This document shows positions 43,260-51,902 of a stretch of DNA of 64,000 nucleotides, piece after piece (positions within the stretch are counted from its first letter, which is position 1; every line of letters starts with the position of its first letter). Origin of the DNA: CAWGHZ01 sp963775315 (GTDB taxonomy: Bacteria; Pseudomonadota; Alphaproteobacteria; MPNO01; DASWLB01); assembly GCA_963775315.1 (NCBI GenBank), contig CAVZIN010000007.1, positions 744,001-808,000 on the forward strand, given 5' to 3'. Made by a program: the position numbers and the translations under genes. A model generated the notes under the pieces. The model was not told the origin of the DNA. It saw only the letters and a program-made list of their open reading frames with translations, and made no database searches.

Positions 43260-44439
43260 TTAGGCGTGATATGCTAAATCTGAACGATGGGCCATATTCA
43301 CAAAGCTATCCGCGAAAACGTTGTGCAAATCCCGGGCGACCTCGCGCCATCTAAATTTCTGTGCATGCTGCCGAATGCGGTCAGAGTCGAAATTCCCACG
43401 TAGCCGTACGAATCGTGAGATGCCATCAGCGATGTCTTTGGGTTTGGCGCTTGCCACGATAATTCCCGTCACACCGTCGACAACCGCGTCCGTCGCCCCC
43501 TGCCGGGTCAGGAGCGACGGAACGCCGCGCGCGGCTGCTTCCGCGTACACGATCCCGAAGCTTTCGCGGGAGGGAAGGAGCAGCAGGTCGGCCTGGTCCA
43601 GGCACGCTGGCACGTTTCGGTGGTCCACGCCGCCGACGAAGTCGACCCGGTCGTCGATACGGAGCCGGCGGCACAGCTCTTCCAGGCGTGGGCGATCGTC
43701 GCCGTCCCCGATAACCGAAAGCCGGAAATCGAGTTCCCGCCGGGAGTCGGGCCAGCGCCTCGAGAGAGCTGTCGATATTCTTGATCGCCGACTGCACGCG
43801 AGAGAGCCGTGCGATCGAGATCATCCGGAGCGTGTCACGCGCGGCGCGCCCGGCGGCGGACGCGGCCGGCGGGGCGAAGAACATCTCGTCCACGCCCGGA
43901 TACGAAACGGTCAGTTTGCCGTCGAGCCCCGGCCAGAGGTCGACAAGGATGCGCCGCGTATAGTCGCTGTTCGTAAACACGTGCGCCGCGTGACGCAGGC
44001 CCCGGCCGATTGCCGCCCTGCGCGTCGGCCGGAGAAGGGCGTGTCGTAGCTTTTCCGCGCGCCAGACGAGCGGCGTTCGCGCCCAGATACGGGCGAGGCG
44101 GTCGGCAGCAGTGTCTTGCAGCACCCACGGATTCAGGAAGTCGTTTCCGTGGCAGTAGACGAAGGTCGGTAGGTCCGTATGCCGCGCGAAATCCGCATAG
44201 CCGGCGGTAAGCACAAGCCATGCATCCGCCTCGTGCGTGCGGAGCTTTTTGACGTCCTCGTGAATGTCATTGTCCAGGATGGGCCGTAATTCCAATCCAT
44301 CGCCCTCGGGCGTGGGCTCCGTGCGGGTGAACACGGTCACCTCGCAATGGCGGGAGAGCTCGCGCGACAGGCCGAGGGCGTGGTTCCGCATCCCGCCTGT
44401 CGTGGGCGGAAACTCGGGCGCGATGATTCCCAGCTTCAT
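43260..44439 (-). pseudogene. Glycosyltransferase family 4 protein, frameshifted
   Basis: From ATG 44439: LGIIAPEFPPTTGGMRNHAL, a GT-B N-terminal domain to about residue 230 (VSYPGVDEMFFAPP, ISIARLSRVQSAIKNIDSSL). The frame fails at GAACTCG (plus-strand 43730-43736). In the shifted frame the GT4 sequence continues at once: LDFRLSVIGDGDDRPRLEEL, VDFVGGVDHRNVPACLDQAD, LLLLPSRESFGIVYAEAAAR and TRQGATDAVVDGVTG, to the stop at 43260. Deleting one A gives ARLPAGLDFRLSVIG and an intact protein of about 392 aa. Its start overlaps the upstream gene by 4 bp. Only 39 bp separate it from the disrupted methyltransferase. Confidence 0.82.
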
Positions 44440-46043
44440 TGCGTCGAACCGGTCGATTTCCGGGCATAGATATAGAAGTCCGCGAACGAGCCCTCTTTGT
44501 AATTGCCCTTGTATGGGTACCTGTTGGGGAGGTGCCTTTCCAAGGCCCAGTCGGGAAAGTTCTTTTCGATCCAGGGAGTGAAGTGCCGATGCTTTACGTG
44601 CGGGCTGGGGTTATCTGAGTTATCGTCTTTATTGCTCGCATAAATAATGACGAAGCGATTTGACGATTTGAAAAGCTTATGAAGGTGCTGATCGAAGACG
44701 GGATCTTCTACAAGGTGATAGATAACGTCAAGGGAAAGCGTGAGGTCGGCAGTTTCGCCATCATAATCCCGCAACGTCTTAAACGACTTTGTTTGATCAT
44801 TCTTGAATGCTCTTTGGCATTGCTCAATAGCAGTCGGGCTAACGTCAAAGCCGATATACCGTGGATAATCTGCAAGCGTCAGTTGATTTCCGTCTCCGCA
44901 GCCAAACTCGATGACAGACGCAACGCGGTTTTCCGTTACGAACCCATTTATCACTTCGGCTTTGAAGGTCGCGAATTTGTCATAGGAGCCGACGCCGGAA
45001 TTTCCGCCTTTGGCGTAACGTGCCTCCCAGTACGCGCTCGACCCTTCAAACGGCGCTTGCCTGGACGACGAAAGGTAATATGTGATCCTTGCATGCCTGA
45101 CTGAATGGCGCAGCCGGTCAATGGCGGCATAATACAGGCCCCTCAAGATCGGCGACGAGTTGTCGATCATCGTCTTCACTCTCGCGGAGGCCGGCAGCCC
45201 GTCACCCGCGCCGCCAAACAGGCAGACCCGCGCGATGTCCTTCTGGATGTTTCGCATGCGCTCGCGCCGCGCGGCGCCGAAGTCGGCGTCGAGGGTGATG
45301 TAGTCGGGCACCGCCTTCCATCCGCGGAGCCAGTTGTTCCAGACGCGCAAATCGTCCATCGGGCCTTTCGAGATCGAGATGTTCACGCCCTCGGCGTTGA
45401 ACGACTCGACGTGCGGCGAGAAGCAGATGCGGCCGCCCTTGCGGCCCATCTTGGCCCACATGATGTTGTCGTCGAAGGCGCGGAGGTGCGCCGCAAAGCG
45501 CAGGTCTTCCACGTAGGTGCTGCGCACCACGATGGTCGAGGTCTGGATGCCGTGCTGCAGCAGCGCGAACGGCGCCAGGTCGGCAGTGAACTCGCGAAGC
45601 CCGCCGGTGCCGGGAATTTCCGGCATGGTCGCAGGATCAAACCCGATGCGCTGGAACTTGGTGGTCTCCCACCCGTCGCGCTGGTGGTCGGCGAAATAGA
45701 CGTCGTACCCGTTCGCGAGGCCCCGGGCGGCGCGGGCCAGATGGTCGGGCGGCCAGCGGTCGTCCGAGTCGAGGAGCGCGACTGCCTCGGCGTCGTCGGG
45801 CAGATTGTCGAGGCCGCGGTTCCGCCCGGTTCCGGGCCCCGCGTTGGGCTGGGTCAGAACGCGGATGCGCGGATCGTCGGCGAGGCCCGCCCGGGCGAGC
45901 TCGTCGCGGGCCGGGACTGGGCTCGAATCGTCGACGATGATGATCTGCTGCTCCACGCCCTCCTGCGCCAGGGCATAGCCCAACGTTCCGGCCAGGATGC
46001 CGGGCTTGCGCTGGAAATAGGGAATGACGGTCGCGATCTTCAT
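44436..46043 (-). CDS. Fused GT2 glycosyltransferase and SAM methyltransferase
   Basis: A 535-aa two-domain protein. Residues about 1-290 are a GT-A glycosyltransferase family 2 domain: IATVIPYFQRKPGILAGTLG, IIIVDDSSPVPARDELAR, GTGRNRGLDN and VALLDSDDRWPPDH (DxD-like metal site). A helical linker follows to about residue 335. The C-terminal 200 residues are a methyltransferase: YWEARYAKGGNSGVGSYDKF, VIEFGCGDGNQLTLADY (SAM motif I), YIGFDVSPTAIEQCQ and ADLTLSLDVIYHLVEDPVF. The DNA for the methyltransferase half is clearly AT-richer than that for the GT2 half. It probably adds and methylates a sugar of the surface polymer. Confidence 0.85.
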   Translation of the reverse strand: MKIATVIPYFQRKPGILAGTLGYALAQEGVEQQIIIVDDSSPVPARDELARAGLADDPRIRVLTQPNAGPGTGRNRGLDNLPDDAEAVALLDSDDRWPPDHLARAARGLANGYDVYFADHQRDGWETTKFQRIGFDPATMPEIPGTGGLREFTADLAPFALLQHGIQTSTIVVRSTYVEDLRFAAHLRAFDDNIMWAKMGRKGGRICFSPHVESFNAEGVNISISKGPMDDLRVWNNWLRGWKAVPDYITLDADFGAARRERMRNIQKDIARVCLFGGAGDGLPASARVKTMIDNSSPILRGLYYAAIDRLRHSVRHARITYYLSSSRQAPFEGSSAYWEARYAKGGNSGVGSYDKFATFKAEVINGFVTENRVASVIEFGCGDGNQLTLADYPRYIGFDVSPTAIEQCQRAFKNDQTKSFKTLRDYDGETADLTLSLDVIYHLVEDPVFDQHLHKLFKSSNRFVIIYASNKDDNSDNPSPHVKHRHFTPWIEKNFPDWALERHLPNRYPYKGNYKEGSFADFYIYARKSTGSTQ

Positions 46044-46088
46044 CGTCCTGCCCGCTGTACCGTGCTGCCCCCTCGGCAGGGGCGCATT

Positions 46089-47045
46089 CTATCCCAATAC
46101 CATCCGGATCGGCTTGGCGAGCTTCCATGACAGGCTGCCGTAGATGCCGGCCACGGTGCGCTCGGCCTCGATGCGGCCCGCCGACTGGTTGCGCAGATGG
46201 GCGACCAGCGCCGGATCGAACGCGGCGATGCGCGCGGTATGGCGGCTTTGCAGCGCGTCGAGCGTTGCGTTGTCCGGCCCGGCGATCCCCGCCCCGGCAA
46301 GCGCCGTCCACACCTCGAAGGCGAGGGCGGCGGCCGGCCGGTCGGGGCCGGGCGGCGGGCCCTCGCGCTGCTCGTGGCGGAGGTCGGCGGAGAGAAACTC
46401 TTCCAGCCGCGCGCGGGCCTCGGCCGGCGCCACCGGCCAGGCGAGCCCCAGCGCGGCGGAAGCGGCCTCGGCGGTCGCCACCGGATCGGCGAGCAGTGCA
46501 TCATAGGTGATGAAGGCGCGCGGTTGGCCGCGGCTCCAGCGCTCGGCCGCCAGCGTGTGCTCGAGCCAGAGCTGGTGCGCCTTCTCCTCGTCCATCTTGT
46601 CGCGCCGGGCGAGCGAGCCCGCCACCTCCTCGGGCCGGCGCAGCACGATCAGGAAGAACAGGCGCGCATCGAGCCGCTGGAATAGCGGCAGCCAGGCGGG
46701 GACCAGCCGGCACATGCGCGGGTCCTTTACGCCCCAGAAGGGCGCGGCGGCAAAGTCGTGCTTGAGCGTCGCCAAGATGGCGGCGCCGTGGCGCTTCGCC
46801 GCCTCGGTCTCCCACCAGCCTTCGGGTAGCGGAAGGACGTCGTCCCAGCGGCTGCCGAGATCGGCGAGCAGCGCGTCGTGATGGTCTAGGATGGCGACGT
46901 GCTCGAAATAGCCCAGATCGTTGATGCCCGCATGGCCGGCGGCCAGCCGGTCGCCGAGGTCGACGCCGAGGATCTGGAGCGCCCCGGTCGTCGCCGAGGT
47001 GCCGCTCCGGTGCATGCCGAGCACGCAGAGTGCGGTGGCGGTCAG
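46089..47045 (-). CDS. Sulfotransferase family protein
   Basis: A roughly 318-aa PAPS-dependent sulfotransferase-like protein. The phosphosulfate loop is ALCVLGMHRSGTSATTGALQ, followed by GINDLGYFEHVAILDHHDAL, WGVKDPRMCRLVPAWL, FFLIVLRRPEEVAGSLARRD and FITYDALLADPVATAEAA. The first beta strand (TALCV) must be translated for a working P-loop, yet no ATG precedes it. The best start is CTG 47045, which overlaps the rfbD stop as CTGA. GTG 47024 or ATG 47015 would cut into the fold. It may sulfate a surface glycan. Confidence 0.8.
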   Translation of the reverse strand: MTATALCVLGMHRSGTSATTGALQILGVDLGDRLAAGHAGINDLGYFEHVAILDHHDALLADLGSRWDDVLPLPEGWWETEAAKRHGAAILATLKHDFAAAPFWGVKDPRMCRLVPAWLPLFQRLDARLFFLIVLRRPEEVAGSLARRDKMDEEKAHQLWLEHTLAAERWSRGQPRAFITYDALLADPVATAEAASAALGLAWPVAPAEARARLEEFLSADLRHEQREGPPPGPDRPAAALAFEVWTALAGAGIAGPDNATLDALQSRHTARIAAFDPALVAHLRNQSAGRIEAERTVAGIYGSLSWKLAKPIRMVLG

Positions 47046-47953
47046 GGGAGGGGCCCTCCCTCGTCGAGGCAGGCGGCGAGCTGGTCGCGCCAGTCGGGCA
47101 GCGCCACGCCGAATGTCGCGGCGAGGCGAGAATTGTCGAGCACGGAGTTCGCCGGGCGCTTCGCCCGGGTGGGGTAGTCCGCGGTCACGATCGGCTGGAC
47201 CGGCGGCGCCGGGAAGGCCGCGTCGCGCATATGGGCGAGCCGGACGATCTCGCTGGCGAATCCGTACCACGTGGTCTCGCCCGCAGCCGTCAGGTGATAG
47301 ACGCCCGAAGGGGCGCCCAGCCCCTGTCCGGGGCGCCAGCCGCGGGCGAGGATCGCGGCGGTCGCCTCGGCGATGGCGCGGGACCAGGTCGGCGCGCCGC
47401 GCTGGTCGGCGACGATGGCGAGCTCGGGCCGCGAACCGGCGAGGCGCAGCACGGTGCGCAGGAAGTTGCGCCCGCGGTTCGCATAGACCCAGCTCGTGCG
47501 CAGGATCAGGTGCGTCGCGCCGGTAGCGGCGATCGCCATCTCGCCGGCGCACTTGCTCGCGCCATAAGCGCTGACCGGGGCGGTGGGATCGTCCTCGGAA
47601 TAGGGGCCGGGCTTCGTCCCGTCGAATACGTAGTCGGTGGAATAATGGACGAGCGCCGCGTCCTGCAGCGCCACCTCCTCGGCGATCACGCTGGGGGCAA
47701 TGCCGTTCACCCGGTCGGCGAGCGCGCTCTCGTCTTCGGCGCGCTCCACGTCGGTATAGGCGGCGGCATTGACCACGAGTTGGGGCGCGGCGCGGCGCAC
47801 GACGGCGCGCAGCGAGTCCGGATCCGCGAAATCGGCCTCGGCGCGGGCGGGTGCGATGATCTCGCCCAGCGGCATCAGCGTGCGCCGGAGCTCCCAGCCC
47901 ACCTGTCCGTCGCGCCCGAACAGCAGGATGCGGGGGCGGTTCGCCACGCTCAC
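47042..47953 (-). CDS. rfbD: dTDP-4-dehydrorhamnose reductase
   Basis: A 303-aa extended SDR that reduces dTDP-4-keto-L-rhamnose to dTDP-L-rhamnose, the last step of the pathway. The N-terminal NAD(P) loop is LLFGRDGQVGWELRRTLMPL, followed by VVNAAAYTDVERAEDE, HYSTDYVFDGTKPGPYSEDD (YSTDYVFDG signature) and VSAYGASKCAGEMAI with the catalytic Tyr and Lys. The start is GTG 47953, overlapping the rfbC TGA. It lies in the rfbB-A-C-D order on the minus strand. Confidence 0.95.
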   Translation of the reverse strand: MSVANRPRILLFGRDGQVGWELRRTLMPLGEIIAPARAEADFADPDSLRAVVRRAAPQLVVNAAAYTDVERAEDESALADRVNGIAPSVIAEEVALQDAALVHYSTDYVFDGTKPGPYSEDDPTAPVSAYGASKCAGEMAIAATGATHLILRTSWVYANRGRNFLRTVLRLAGSRPELAIVADQRGAPTWSRAIAEATAAILARGWRPGQGLGAPSGVYHLTAAGETTWYGFASEIVRLAHMRDAAFPAPPVQPIVTADYPTRAKRPANSVLDNSRLAATFGVALPDWRDQLAACLDEGGPLP

Positions 47954-48504
47954 CCCTCGTAGGCGGGAAGCTTCGCCCGCAGCGCGGCGAGCGGGAGGCC
48001 GCGCCGGTCCTTGTCGGATAGCTCAGGCTGGGCGACCGGCCACTCGACCCCGATCGCGGGATCGTCCCACTGCACCGTCACCTCCGTCGCGGGCACGTAG
48101 AAGTCGCTGCACTTGTAGTGGAAGCTCGCCCGGTCGGACAGCACGCAGAAGCCGTGGGCGAACCCCTTGGGCACGAAAAGTTGGCGGTGGTTCCCGGCGC
48201 TCAGCACCTCGCCCACCCATCTTCCGAAGCGGGGCGAGCCGACGCGCACGTCGACCGCCACGTCGAACACTTCGCCCTCGACGATCTGGACCAGCTTGTC
48301 CTGGCCGCCCGGGTTCTGTAGGTGCAGGCCGCGCAGCACGCCGCAGTGCGAATAGGACAAGTTGTCCTGCACGAAGGTGCAACCGATCCCCGCGGCGGCG
48401 TAGCGGTCGGACTGATAGCTCTCCATGAATCCGCCGCGCGCGTCGCCGAAGAAGTCCGGCTCTATCAGCAGCACCTCTGGCAGCGCGGTCGGCGTCACCT
48501 TCAT
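47950..48504 (-). CDS. rfbC: dTDP-4-dehydrorhamnose 3,5-epimerase
   Basis: A 184-aa cupin epimerase of dTDP-L-rhamnose synthesis. Diagnostic segments are EPDFFGDARGGFMESYQSDR, FVQDNLSYSHCGVLRGLHLQ (catalytic His in the RGLH motif), QIVEGEVFDVAVDVRVGSP and FVPKGFAHGFCVLSDRASFH. The length is standard. ATG 48504 overlaps the rfbA stop by 4 bp. It is followed directly by rfbD. Confidence 0.96.
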   Translation of the reverse strand: MKVTPTALPEVLLIEPDFFGDARGGFMESYQSDRYAAAGIGCTFVQDNLSYSHCGVLRGLHLQNPGGQDKLVQIVEGEVFDVAVDVRVGSPRFGRWVGEVLSAGNHRQLFVPKGFAHGFCVLSDRASFHYKCSDFYVPATEVTVQWDDPAIGVEWPVAQPELSDKDRRGLPLAALRAKLPAYEG

Positions 48505-49385
48505 CGGTTCTTCTCGCGCAGCAGGGTGTGGAGATAGGTGCGGTTCACCGGGTTGGGCTCCGCCTCGGCGAGCCGCGCAAAGCCGGCCTCGTCGATGTAG
48601 CCCATGCGCCAGGCCACCTCTTCGATGCACGCGATCTTGAGGCCCTGGCGCTCCTCGACGGTCTGGACGAAAGCCGAGGCTAGCATCAGCGATTGCGGCG
48701 TGCCGGTATCGAGCCAGGCGTCGCCGCGCCCGAGCCGCTGCACGCGCAGATTGCCGCGGGAGAGGTAGGTCGCGTTCACGTCGGTGATCTCGAGCTCACC
48801 GCGCGCCGATGGCTCGAGGGCGCGGGCGATCTCGACCACCTCCCGGTCGTAGAAATAAAGGCCGGTGACCGCCCAATTGCTCGGCGGGGTCTTCGGCTTC
48901 TCGACGATGGAGGAGGCCTTGCCCTCGGCGTCGAAGGCGACCACGCCGAACCGCTCCGGGTCGGTGACGTAGTAGGCGAAGATCGTGGCGCCCGTGTCGC
49001 TTTCGGCGGCGGCGCGCAGTCGTCCGCCCAGCCCTTGGCCGAAATAGACGTTGTCGCCCAGGATCAGCCCGACCGGCTCGCCGCCGATGAACTCGGCGCC
49101 GATCAGGAAGGCCTGGGCGATGCCCGCCGGCTTGTCCTGCGTCGCGTAGGAGAGCCGGACGCCCCAGGGGGCTCCGTCGCCCAGCAGGCGGCGGAACAGC
49201 GGCGCATCTGCCGGCGTGGTTATGATCAGGATATCACGGATTCCCGACAGCATCAGCGTGCTGAGCGGGTAGTAGATCATCGGCTTGTCGAAGATCGGCA
49301 GAAGCTGCTTCGAGAAGGCGCGGGTGAGCGGGCTCAGGCGGGTGCCCGCGCCGCCGGCGAGGATGATGCCCTTGCGGATCGCCAT
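48501..49385 (-). CDS. rfbA: Glucose-1-phosphate thymidylyltransferase
   Basis: A 294-aa nucleotidyltransferase making dTDP-glucose from dTTP and glucose-1-phosphate. The nucleotide site is IILAGGAGTRLSPLTRAFSK and QLLPIFDKPMIYYPLSTLML; further motifs are LILGDNVYFGQGLGG, VVAFDAEGKASSIVEKPKTP and GRGDAWLDTGTPQSLMLASA. ATG 49385 begins MAIRKGI; the frame upstream is shadow. It starts 14 bp after rfbB and overlaps rfbC. Confidence 0.96.
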   Translation of the reverse strand: MAIRKGIILAGGAGTRLSPLTRAFSKQLLPIFDKPMIYYPLSTLMLSGIRDILIITTPADAPLFRRLLGDGAPWGVRLSYATQDKPAGIAQAFLIGAEFIGGEPVGLILGDNVYFGQGLGGRLRAAAESDTGATIFAYYVTDPERFGVVAFDAEGKASSIVEKPKTPPSNWAVTGLYFYDREVVEIARALEPSARGELEITDVNATYLSRGNLRVQRLGRGDAWLDTGTPQSLMLASAFVQTVEERQGLKIACIEEVAWRMGYIDEAGFARLAEAEPNPVNRTYLHTLLREKNR

Positions 49386-49399
49386 GAGGAGCGCGCGTC

Positions 49400-50470
49400 C
49401 TAGGCCCGGGCCAGAGCCGCGGTGGCGCCCAGCCGCTCGCCGCGATAGCCCGATTGCAACGCCTTGTCGCACCACGCCTCGTTCTCGACGTACCAGGCGA
49501 CGGTGCGGGCGAGGCCGGATTCGAACGTCTCGCGCGGCGTCCAGCCGAGCTCCGCCCGCGCCTTGGAGGCGTCGATCGCGTAGCGGAAATCGTGGCCCGG
49601 CCGATCGGTGACGAACTCGATCAGGCGTTCGTGCGGGCAGTGCGGCGCGCCCGGAACCATCGCGTCCAGCGTCGCGCAAATCGCGCGCACCACGTCGATG
49701 TTCCGCCGCTCGGCGCTGCCGCCGATATTGTAGGTCTCGCCCGCCCGGCCGTTCGTGAAGGCGCGGACCAGCGCTTCGGCGTGGTCCTCGACGTACAGCC
49801 AGTCGCGCACGTTCTCGCCCTTGCCGTAAACGGGCAGCCGCTCGCCCGCCAGCGCCTTGCGGATGGTCAGCGGGATCAGCTTCTCAGGAAACTGGTACGG
49901 CCCGTAATTGTTCGAGCAGTTGGTGACCAGCGTTGGCAGGCCGAACGTGTGGTGCCAGGCCCGCACCAGGTGGTCCGACGACGCCTTGGTCGCGGAATAG
50001 GGCGAGTTCGGGCGGCAGGGGGTCTCCTCGGTGAAGGCGCCGGTCACGCCCAGACTCCCGAACACCTCGTCAGTCGAGACGTGCAGGAAGCGGAAGCGCG
50101 TCCGCGCCTCGGGCGCGAGGCCCTGCCAGTAGCCGCGCGCCGCCTCAAGCAGGTTGTAGGTGCCGACGATGTTTGTCTGGATGAAGTCGGCGGGCCCGTC
50201 GATCGACCGGTCGACGTGGGATTCGGCGGCGAGATGCATCACGCCGTCGGGCCGCTCCTCGGCGAACAGGCGACGCAGCGCGTCCGCATCGCGGATGTCG
50301 AGCCGAGCGAAGCGGTAACGCGGCGAAGCCGCGGCCTCGGCCACGTTATCGAGATTGCCTGCATAGGTGAGGCAGTCGAGGTTGACTACCTCCATCGAGG
50401 TCGCGGCGATCAGGCGGCGTACGACCGCCGACCCGATGAACCCCGCCCCGCCGGTCACCACTAGTTTCAA
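49400..50470 (-). CDS. rfbB: dTDP-glucose 4,6-dehydratase
   Basis: A 356-aa extended SDR dehydratase, second step to dTDP-rhamnose. NAD loop VTGGAGFIGSAVVRRLIA, MHLAAESHVDRSIDGPADFI, HVSTDEVFGSLG, and catalytic NSPYSATKASSDHLVRAWHH with the YxxxK pair. The C-terminus has VTDRPGHDFRYAIDASKARA. The start is TTG 50470, with AGGAG 10 bp upstream; no ATG is placed well enough to replace it. It is the first gene of the minus-strand polysaccharide cluster. Confidence 0.95.
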   Translation of the reverse strand: MKLVVTGGAGFIGSAVVRRLIAATSMEVVNLDCLTYAGNLDNVAEAAASPRYRFARLDIRDADALRRLFAEERPDGVMHLAAESHVDRSIDGPADFIQTNIVGTYNLLEAARGYWQGLAPEARTRFRFLHVSTDEVFGSLGVTGAFTEETPCRPNSPYSATKASSDHLVRAWHHTFGLPTLVTNCSNNYGPYQFPEKLIPLTIRKALAGERLPVYGKGENVRDWLYVEDHAEALVRAFTNGRAGETYNIGGSAERRNIDVVRAICATLDAMVPGAPHCPHERLIEFVTDRPGHDFRYAIDASKARAELGWTPRETFESGLARTVAWYVENEAWCDKALQSGYRGERLGATAALARA

Positions 50471-50704
50471 GCCGCGACGCTCCTATGGGATATCTGCCGG
50501 TGCCGCTTATCGCGCGTTATCGCGCGCGGCCCGCTAAGGTTAGGTTAATAGCCCAGCCCCATGCGGCCCGCAACCGCGGCGGCAGGAACGCGGGCCATCC
50601 AACTCGCTTCCTTGAGTTTTTCGGCCGATAGGCTATGGTCCGCCTCGCCCGGAACAAGTGCGCCGGCCGCGCCCCCTGGGGCGCCGCCGCAACCCCGTCG
50701 GAAC

Positions 50705-51757
50705 ATGTCCGATCCGCCGATCAGCGTCGTGATGACCGCCTATAACGGCCGCGCCTATATCGGCGAGGCGATTCGAAGCGTCCTCGCGCAGAGCTGGGAG
50801 GATTTCGAACTCGTCATCGTCGAGGACGCCTCGACCGACGACACGCTGGAGATTATCCGCGGCTTCGAGGACAAGCGGATCCGGGTGCTGCCGAACGAGC
50901 GTAACCTCGGCATCAGCAACAGCCGCAACAGGGGAATCGCCGCGGCGCGCGGGCGCTACTTGGCGGCGCACGACCAGGACGATCTCAGCCTGCCGCACCG
51001 GCTCGCGCGCCACATCGAGGTAATGGAGAGTCAGCCCGATGTAGTGCTGACTGCCGGCCGAGTGTCAATTCTGCCACGGACGCAGTATATCGTCCAGCCG
51101 CTGCTCGCCGGCCAGGCGCTGGCCTGGAGCCTGTTCACCCGCTCGCCCATCATCCACTCCTCGATCTGCCTCAGGCAGGGCGCGCTGGGACCCGACGAGC
51201 CATTCTACCGCCAGGAGTACCACTACGCCGAGGATTTCGAGCTGTATCACCGGCTGAGCGAAGTCGGCCGGCTGGTCATTGTTCCCGAGGAGATCGGCGT
51301 CTACCGCTTCCACGACGCCAACACCAGCCGGACCCGGCGCGAGGCCATGCTGGCGAACGCCCAGCGCTTCCTGCACCGGCGCTATAGCGAGTACTTGGGT
51401 GAGGATTTCGTCTCGACGGACGACATGGCGAGCCTAATCCGGGTCTGCGTCTGCAGCGAGTCGGCGGTGAGCTTCGCCGAGCTCGACCGTCTGGGCGTCA
51501 TCCTGGACGCACTGGTCTCCGCCTTTCTCGCCCGCCGACACGTCGAGGGCGCCGAGCGCGAGGCAGTGTTCGCCGAGGCCTCGCACGTCTGGTGGCGCGT
51601 GGTGCGGTCGGCGGCGCTCGCACTCGGCCCGCGCGCGTTCGATCGCTACCGCGCCTACGGCAACCTGTCGCGCGGGGAGGTGCCGCTGATAGATCGGGCC
51701 AAGGCCCTGGCCAAGAGCCTGATCTCGGCCGGCCGGCTTCGCCTCCGCCCGTCCTGA
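50705..51757 (+). CDS. Glycosyltransferase family 2 protein
   Basis: A 350-aa inverting GT-A transferase. It begins ISVVMTAYNGRAYIGEAIRS, with FELVIVEDASTDDTLEIIRG, NLGISNSRNRGIAAARGRYL and LAAHDQDDLSLPHRLARHIE (DxD-like DQDD). A helical C-terminus of about 130 residues follows. ATG 50705 gives the canonical GT2 start; the ORF is open from 50561 but those 48 codons are Pro/Ala-rich and lie in the divergent promoter region. It is divergent from rfbB and probably serves the same polymer. Confidence 0.88.
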   Translation: MSDPPISVVMTAYNGRAYIGEAIRSVLAQSWEDFELVIVEDASTDDTLEIIRGFEDKRIRVLPNERNLGISNSRNRGIAAARGRYLAAHDQDDLSLPHRLARHIEVMESQPDVVLTAGRVSILPRTQYIVQPLLAGQALAWSLFTRSPIIHSSICLRQGALGPDEPFYRQEYHYAEDFELYHRLSEVGRLVIVPEEIGVYRFHDANTSRTRREAMLANAQRFLHRRYSEYLGEDFVSTDDMASLIRVCVCSESAVSFAELDRLGVILDALVSAFLARRHVEGAEREAVFAEASHVWWRVVRSAALALGPRAFDRYRAYGNLSRGEVPLIDRAKALAKSLISAGRLRLRPS

Positions 51758-51902
51758 GGGCACGACATCCGTTTGCCTTGGGGGGGCATATCTGGCATGT
51801 TCCGCGCGGTTTTTCGCCCCTAGGGTGTCCAGACGTCCCCTTGGCGCGCGGTCCGGTTCAGGGCGGCCGTGCGCGACAAGCAAATCACAAGGAAAAAGCA
51901 CG

